A stretch of 64,000 nt of DNA from Mucilaginibacter sp. 14171R-50. GTDB lineage: Bacteria; Bacteroidota; Bacteroidia; Sphingobacteriales; Sphingobacteriaceae. The DNA is taken from contig NZ_CP048115.1 of assembly GCF_010093045.1 (NCBI RefSeq), forward strand, positions 4,340,001 through 4,404,000, written 5' to 3'. The notes beneath the pieces were generated by a model, which saw nothing but the letters and a program-made list of their open reading frames with translations, was not told where the DNA came from and searched no databases. The translations under genes were made by a program, and so were the position numbers. Below are positions 59,674 through 64,000 of this stretch, piece after piece (positions within the stretch are counted from its first letter, which is position 1; every line of letters begins with the position of its first letter).

Positions 59674-60414
59674 ATGAGGCGACGGGTTAAAAAACATCTT
59701 CCAAACGCTATTACATGTGCAAACCTGTTCAGTGGCTGCATTGGCATTGTTTTTACTTTTCAGGATAACCTTGTTTTTGCCGCCTATGCCATTTTCCTGG
59801 CAGCTATTTTCGATTTTTTTGATGGCTTCGCCTCGCGTGTGCTGCAATCCTTTTCGGGAATCGGTAAAGACCTTGATTCGCTGGCAGATATGGTGAGTTT
59901 TGGCGTGCTACCGTCAGCCATAATGTATGAGTTGCTTTTGCGCGCGCCGCAAATTGATCATGTAAGCGAGTACCTTAATTTTATAGCATTTCTGATCCCG
60001 GTATTCTCGGCATTACGCCTGGCTAAATTTAATACCGATACCCGCCAGGCCGAAAGCTTTATTGGCCTGCCTACCCCTGCAAATGCAATACTGATAGGCT
60101 CTATACCATTGATACTTGCACAATACAATGGCCTCTCGCGCTATATCCTAAACCCATATGGACTGTCGCTGTTTATTGTGGTGATGTGTACACTTCTGGT
60201 TGCCGAAATTCCGTTGATGTCGCTTAAATTTAAGAACCGCGATTTTAACAAAAACTTTTATCGTTATTTATTGCTGCTGTTTTCGGCAATACTCATACTA
60301 TTTTTTAAATTTGCCGCAGTTCCGGTGGTTATAGTAATGTATATCACCCTATCGTTAATTCAACTAAAATTTGCAGACGGTACCCTAATGAGCGGCCACA
60401 AAAAAAATTATTAA
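59674..60414 (+). CDS. pssA: CDP-diacylglycerol--serine O-phosphatidyltransferase
   Basis: PssA makes phosphatidylserine, the precursor of phosphatidylethanolamine. The CDP-alcohol transferase signature is present as DFFDGFASRVL followed by GKDLDSLADMVSFG, with Ser in the usual Ala position. Eight or so transmembrane helices make up the 246 residues. The serine-specific type is inferred from the sequence likeness of the family in Bacteroidota. purS is 36 bases downstream. Confidence 0.92.
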   Translation: MRRRVKKHLPNAITCANLFSGCIGIVFTFQDNLVFAAYAIFLAAIFDFFDGFASRVLQSFSGIGKDLDSLADMVSFGVLPSAIMYELLLRAPQIDHVSEYLNFIAFLIPVFSALRLAKFNTDTRQAESFIGLPTPANAILIGSIPLILAQYNGLSRYILNPYGLSLFIVVMCTLLVAEIPLMSLKFKNRDFNKNFYRYLLLLFSAILILFFKFAAVPVVIVMYITLSLIQLKFADGTLMSGHKKNY

Positions 60415-60450
60415 GCCCTTATTATTACCGTTCTTTAACAAAAACACCTG

Positions 60451-60708
60451 ATGAAAAAATTCCTGGCCGAAATTGATGTAATGCCCAAAAAAGAGATACT
60501 TGACCCACAGGGAAAGGCAGTTACCGGCAGCATGAAAAACCTGGGCTTATCTGAGATACAAAATGTACGTATTGGTAAACATATTTCGCTTGAGATTGAT
60601 GCCGAGAGCGCCGAAACTGCCAGTGCAAAAGTTGACCAGGCCTGTAAAAACCTTTTAGCCAACCTAATCATGGAAAGCTACAGCTTTAAGCTGGTGGAAG
60701 TTGCTTAA
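60451..60708 (+). CDS. purS: Phosphoribosylformylglycinamidine synthase subunit PurS
   Basis: PurS is the small, 85-residue bridging subunit of the three-part FGAM synthase (PurSQL) in purine synthesis. The pattern KFLAEIDVMPKKEILDPQGKAV and VRIGKHISLEI is typical. purQ and purL are not in the window. The gene follows pssA closely, so the two may share a transcript. Confidence 0.93.
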   Translation: MKKFLAEIDVMPKKEILDPQGKAVTGSMKNLGLSEIQNVRIGKHISLEIDAESAETASAKVDQACKNLLANLIMESYSFKLVEVA

Positions 60709-60712
60709 GTTA

Positions 60713-60838
60713 TAAGTCGAAAGTCTGTTTAACGGGCTAATATCTATAAACATAAAAGGGAAAGGCAATCACATATGATTTTGCCTTTCCCTTTTTCTAT
60801 ACTTTCCGACTTCAGACTTTCGGCTCCAGACTTCTATA
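60713..60838. repeat. Short-word inverted repeat, GTCGAAAGTC family, with embedded terminator
   Basis: AAGTCGAAAGTC to the left pairs with words such as CCGACTTCAGACTTTCGG and CCAGACTT on the right. The right end reaches the hpt stop codon. Between them lies a strong terminator. Same family as 54477-54600. Confidence 0.85.
60754..60796. terminator. Bidirectional terminator between purS and hpt
   Basis: AAAAGGGAAAGGCAA and TTGCCTTTCCCTTTT form a perfect 15-bp stem with a 12-base loop; T-runs flank both sides. Confidence 0.92.
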
Positions 60839-61211
60839 AATTCGCTTCCTTTTCTCTTTTTATTTTTTCAAGTGCTATAAGATTGTTTTCTACAACCTGT
60901 TTAACTGTGTTAAATTTAGCAGTTATCTCTGCAGGGTTTGCACCGCCGGCTTTACAGGCAAGTTCAACTTCCTGTATATTGGCCTGGCTTAACGGCATTC
61001 CAAAAAAGCCCAGGTTTGGCTTTAGTTTATGGGCCGATTGCGCCGCAACTACCCAATCGCCTGTGTTTATAGCCATGCTTATGGCATCCAGCAGCTGCGG
61101 TGTTTGCTCTAAAAACATGCCTATCGAATCAACAATAAATTCATCGCTGCCATCGGCTATCTCATAGAGGAAAGAAAGATCGAGGTCTTGAGTTGGTAAA
61201 TTATCAGACAT
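60834..61211 (-). CDS. Histidine phosphotransfer (HPt) domain protein
   Basis: A 125-residue four-helix HPt protein that relays phosphate between receiver domains. The phospho-acceptor is H61 in AAQSAHKLKPNLGFFG, the HPt signature. There is no kinase or receiver next to it. Because the hybrid kinase at 30761 has a receiver but no HPt, it may be part of the same relay, but several hybrid kinases elsewhere could use it too. Confidence 0.93.
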   Translation of the reverse strand: MSDNLPTQDLDLSFLYEIADGSDEFIVDSIGMFLEQTPQLLDAISMAINTGDWVVAAQSAHKLKPNLGFFGMPLSQANIQEVELACKAGGANPAEITAKFNTVKQVVENNLIALEKIKREKEANL

Positions 61212-61229
61212 TATAAAGGTTTATCAAAT

Positions 61230-61237
61230 CAAAATTA
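61230..61237 (-). promoter_or_regulatory. Bacteroidota -7 element TAATTTTG for the HPt gene
   Basis: Exact TAnnTTTG on the minus strand, 19 bases before the ATG; it overlaps the folK stop codon. Confidence 0.5.
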
Positions 61238-61714
61238 TAATTTTTTTACAATCAAGTCGTCTTTTAGATCACTTTTCAGCTCCAAAATTGTTTTATTTAA
61301 TACGGGGTGTATTAAACCAGGCGCCAGCACTCCTAAAGGCTCTAAGGTAAACCTGCGATTGTGCAATTGCGGATGCGGAACGATAAGATTGGGCTGGTTG
61401 ATAACTTCGTCACCATAAAACAAAATATCAATATCAATAGTGCGCGAACCCCATTTTTCTTCCCTGCTGCGCCCCAGCACGGTTTCGATGTGCAATATTT
61501 TTGCTAAAACCTGTTGTGCCGGTAAATTGGTTTGCAGCATAATCACTTGGTTTAAATAGTCGGGCTGGTTGGTTTTGCCCCACGATTGTGTTTCGTAAAC
61601 TGCCGACTTATCAACCACCGGCGCTATACCCTGCTCAATGCATGCTATTGCCTTGTGCAAAAACACATTACGATCTCCAAGATTGCTGCCCAGTAATAAA
61701 AAAACATTAATCAT
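61235..61714 (-). CDS. folK: 2-amino-4-hydroxy-6-hydroxymethyldihydropteridine pyrophosphokinase
   Basis: FolK transfers pyrophosphate to the pterin precursor of folate. The 159-residue protein shows NVFLLLGSNLGDRNVFL at the start, SAVYETQSWG, and the metal-binding RTIDIDILFYGDEV and PHPQLHNRRFTLEPL, all conserved. It is normal in length. The gene lies between hpt and the divergent sppA, without other folate genes near. Confidence 0.95.
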   Translation of the reverse strand: MINVFLLLGSNLGDRNVFLHKAIACIEQGIAPVVDKSAVYETQSWGKTNQPDYLNQVIMLQTNLPAQQVLAKILHIETVLGRSREEKWGSRTIDIDILFYGDEVINQPNLIVPHPQLHNRRFTLEPLGVLAPGLIHPVLNKTILELKSDLKDDLIVKKL

Positions 61715-61762
61715 TGTTGTAACAAATATCGCGCTTAAGGCTCTTAATAATATGCGAATCGC

Positions 61763-61770
61763 TAAGTTTG
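61763..61770 (+). promoter_or_regulatory. Bacteroidota -7 element TAAGTTTG for sppA
   Basis: Exact TAnnTTTG, 26 bases before the sppA ATG. Confidence 0.55.
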
Positions 61771-61796
61771 CATATATAGATCATTTATAACAGTTA

Positions 61797-63584
61797 ATGA
61801 AACAATTCTTCAAATTTGTATTGGCCAGTGTTTTGGGCGTCATTATTTCCTCAATTATCCTTTTCTTTTTGTTTTTTATACTGTTATCGGGGCTTATCCT
61901 ATCAGCCGGGAGTGATAAAGCGGTAGACGTTGACGCTAATTCTGTACTGCATATCAAGCTTGATTACCCTATAAGCGAACGCACACCAAATAACCCGCTT
62001 GCTAACCTGAGCTTTTTAGGCTTTGACGGCGAAAAAGCTATCGGCTTGAACGATATTTTGGCGTGCATCAAAAAAGCCAAAAAGGACGCTAATATTAAAG
62101 GCATCTTTTTGGACGAGAGCTATATGATGAGTGGCCAGGCCACTACCGAAGAAATACGTAACGCGCTTATCGACTTCAAAAAATCTAAGAAATTTGTTAT
62201 CGCCTACTCAGAAATTTACACCCAAGGCTTCTATTACCTGGCGTCGGTGGCGGATAAGGTCTACATTAATCCAAAGGGGATCTTCGAATTCAGGGGTTTC
62301 AGTTCAGAGATCACCTTCCTGAAAGGCGCTCTTGATAAGCTAGGGATCCAGGCTCAGATCATCAAGGTTGGTACTTACAAAAGCGCCGTTGAGCCATTGG
62401 TGTTAACTAAAATGAGCGATGCCAACCGTTTACAGGTAACTTCATATTTAGGCTCGATGTATGATCATTTCCTTACAGGAATAGGCAAAAGCCGCAATAT
62501 CAACAAAGATTCGTTGTTTAATTATGCCAATAGCGGCCGTATACAACAACCCGAAGACGCTTTGAAATATAAGTTGGTTGATGGCTTAAAGTATAAGGAC
62601 GAAATACTATCTGACCTGAAAAAACGTACCGGCCTCCAGGAAAAAAATAATATGGCGAGCGTTGACCTTAACGATTATGTGAAAAGCGGCACCAGGGCAG
62701 ATACCGACCCTAAGGATGTAAGCTACAAAAACCGGATAGCTATTGTGTATGCATCGGGTGAAATTTCGGGTGGAAACGGCGATGATAACAGCATCGGATC
62801 TGAAACCATATCAAAGGCTTTGCGAAAAGTACGGATGGACAACAATGTAAAAGCCGTGGTGCTGCGCGTAAATTCGCCCGGAGGCAGTTCGCTGGCATCT
62901 GACGTGATATGGCGCGAGGTAATGCTTACTAAAAAAGTGAAACCTATTATTGTATCTATGGGCGATGTGGCTGCATCAGGCGGCTATTATATAGCCTGCG
63001 CGGCCGATTCTATTATAGCCGAGCCTAATACCATCACCGGGTCGATAGGCATTTTTGCCGTGCTGCCCAATATGCAAAAACTGTTTAATGATAAGCTGGG
63101 TATTACCTTTGATGGTGTAAAGACGGGCAAATTCGCCGACCTTGGCGATGTAAGCCGCCCCCTAACCCCCGAAGAAAGACTTATACTGCAAAACAGCGTT
63201 AACCGCGGTTATGATGATTTTACAAAAGCAGTGGCGGCCGGCCGCGGTAAAACGCAGGCTTATATAAACAGCATTGGCCAGGGCCGTGTATGGACTGGTA
63301 CGCAAGCCCTGCAAAATGGCTTGGTTGACAGGTTGGGCAATATTAACGACGCTATACAATCTGCAGCTAAAAAAGCCGGTGTTAAAGAATATAAAATAGT
63401 AAGCTACCCCGAGCAAAAAAGCTTCTTGAACAGATTTGGCGAAGGCTTAACAGCCGAAGTGAAAGCCCATTTTGTAAAAGCCGAGCTTGGCGATAACTAC
63501 CGTTATTACGAACAAATAAAAGGCGTTACCAAAATGATGCGCACCCCGCAAATGCGTATGCCTTATGATGTGGTGATAAGATAA
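61797..63584 (+). CDS. sppA: Signal peptide peptidase SppA, 67-kDa type
   Basis: SppA digests cleaved signal peptides in the membrane. It has an N-terminal transmembrane helix (residues 5-35) and two tandem SppA/ClpP-like domains. The general base is K195 (TYKSAVEPLV) in the first domain and the nucleophile is S394 (GDVAASGGYYIA) in the second, the arrangement of the long E. coli type. The length of 595 residues is normal. A terminator follows at 63608. Confidence 0.94.
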   Translation: MKQFFKFVLASVLGVIISSIILFFLFFILLSGLILSAGSDKAVDVDANSVLHIKLDYPISERTPNNPLANLSFLGFDGEKAIGLNDILACIKKAKKDANIKGIFLDESYMMSGQATTEEIRNALIDFKKSKKFVIAYSEIYTQGFYYLASVADKVYINPKGIFEFRGFSSEITFLKGALDKLGIQAQIIKVGTYKSAVEPLVLTKMSDANRLQVTSYLGSMYDHFLTGIGKSRNINKDSLFNYANSGRIQQPEDALKYKLVDGLKYKDEILSDLKKRTGLQEKNNMASVDLNDYVKSGTRADTDPKDVSYKNRIAIVYASGEISGGNGDDNSIGSETISKALRKVRMDNNVKAVVLRVNSPGGSSLASDVIWREVMLTKKVKPIIVSMGDVAASGGYYIACAADSIIAEPNTITGSIGIFAVLPNMQKLFNDKLGITFDGVKTGKFADLGDVSRPLTPEERLILQNSVNRGYDDFTKAVAAGRGKTQAYINSIGQGRVWTGTQALQNGLVDRLGNINDAIQSAAKKAGVKEYKIVSYPEQKSFLNRFGEGLTAEVKAHFVKAELGDNYRYYEQIKGVTKMMRTPQMRMPYDVVIR

Positions 63585-63607
63585 GATTATTAAAAATATT
63601 GATTGAG

Positions 63608-63636
63608 AAAGCTGCCTTTGGGGCGGCTTTTGTTAT
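63608..63636 (+). terminator. Putative terminator after sppA
   Basis: AAAGCTGCC pairs with GGCGGCTTT (one G-U) across five bases, followed by a T-rich stretch TGTTATTTTA. Confidence 0.7.
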
Positions 63637-63646
63637 TTTAGAAACC

Positions 63647-64000
63647 ATGAAACATCAGATTGATTTTTATACCTCGTATAACCAATTTTACATAACCGAC
63701 AAAGATGCTGGGGGCGCCACCAATTCTGACAAATTTTGGACAACTGAAGCATTTACCGAAAGGCTTGCAGTTGAGGATGGAATTTTAGGTGTAGGCGTTG
63801 AATGCTATGGGCCTGTTAAAGGAGAAGTATACCTTTTAAACTCGTCAAACGATACAACTATTTTGGATGAATACGATCATATAGTTGAAGCAGGGATTGA
63901 GATAAAATCAGGCGTTATTCAAATAATGGATTGCCCCAACTCAAACGTCGAATTAGAACTACGCGTTGAAATAGGGCTTTATCGCGTAAGGATATATTCC
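63647..64000 (+). CDS. Hypothetical protein, cut at the right edge
   Basis: The first 118 codons are open from the ATG at 63647 to the window end. The protein starts MKHQIDFYTSYNQFYITDKD and has a middle rich in beta strands (GVGVECYGPVKGEVYLL) and a region ELELRVEIGLYRVRIYS. No signal peptide or membrane helix. The pattern resembles the broad ComJ-like / immunity-like groups but I cannot place it confidently. It is the only gene that continues beyond the window. Confidence 0.65.
   Translation, partial: MKHQIDFYTSYNQFYITDKDAGGATNSDKFWTTEAFTERLAVEDGILGVGVECYGPVKGEVYLLNSSNDTTILDEYDHIVEAGIEIKSGVIQIMDCPNSNVELELRVEIGLYRVRIYS

Overview
The window reads as a chromosomal segment of a Bacteroidota bacterium, most likely family Sphingobacteriaceae and probably Mucilaginibacter or a close relative; the genus is inferred from gene content and style, not proven. 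Supporting signs are moderate GC, Bacteroidota-only families (DUF4290, head-GIN/DUF2807 adhesin-like proteins, short trigger factor, short AMP nucleosidase), many promoters of the Bacteroidota type (TTTG - 19 bp - TAnnTTTG), few Shine-Dalgarno sites, and lipoproteins with relaxed lipoboxes. There is no rRNA, tRNA, CRISPR array, insertion sequence, phage or obvious defence island. Most of the window is housekeeping.

Layout. 1-8.5 kb: end of an ABC-2 permease, Ppx/GppA phosphatase, a CarboxypepD-like anchored protein, a secreted M1 aminopeptidase, then a minus-strand cluster (DUF2520 dehydrogenase, ferredoxin, IscX, KdsC-type phosphatase, Maf), an alpha/beta hydrolase and YbjQ. 8.5-17.8 kb: M20 dipeptidase, an enolase-superfamily dipeptide epimerase, a TPR protein, DUF4290, MurA (with Asp at the catalytic Cys position), a GT39-like glycosyltransferase, a DUF486 membrane protein, cystathionine beta-synthase. 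17.8-30.6 kb: AMP nucleosidase, ClpX, ClpP, trigger factor, a dihaem cytochrome c, three GIN-domain genes that share an ECF-sigma-like promoter, RecQ, citrate synthase. 30.7-46.8 kb: a hybrid histidine kinase with several PAS domains, MacB/FtsX permeases, QueA, IspD, two tandem 48-residue membrane proteins, DUF2795, cobalamin adenosyltransferase, a GH19 lipoprotein, a substrate-binding lipoprotein coupled to a secreted chorismate mutase, and a LolD/MacB-type ATPase. 46.9-64 kb: GatC, acyltransferase, TrpS, deoxynucleoside kinase, PyrG, YidC, a DEDDh exonuclease/GIY-YIG fusion, a PNPOx-like protein, PyrF, Rho, PssA, PurS, an orphan HPt, FolK, SppA and a partial gene at the right edge.

The most unusual material lies between the genes. 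At least nine spacers hold arrays of short degenerate words (about 7-11 bp) arranged as long inverted repeats around or beside terminators. Three word families recur: AATCAAGA-like, GTCCGAAAG-like and ACTATGGAC-like. One array runs into the 5' end of ispD as a perfect (CTCAAAT)4 heptamer. Other dispersed palindromic elements recur in two or three copies (the ATTGCGAGGTACGAAGCAATC element, the GAGACGCGATACTTCGCGTC hairpin, the GTGTTCACGT element), and single spacers hold very long near-perfect inverted repeats (28-bp arms at 50.6 kb, 27-bp arms with internal hairpins at 56.0 kb).

I did not find a complete new enzymatic or defence system. The best candidates for follow-up are the word-repeat arrays, the ispD heptamer, the GIN-domain ECF regulon, and the operon of a binding lipoprotein with a secreted chorismate mutase.
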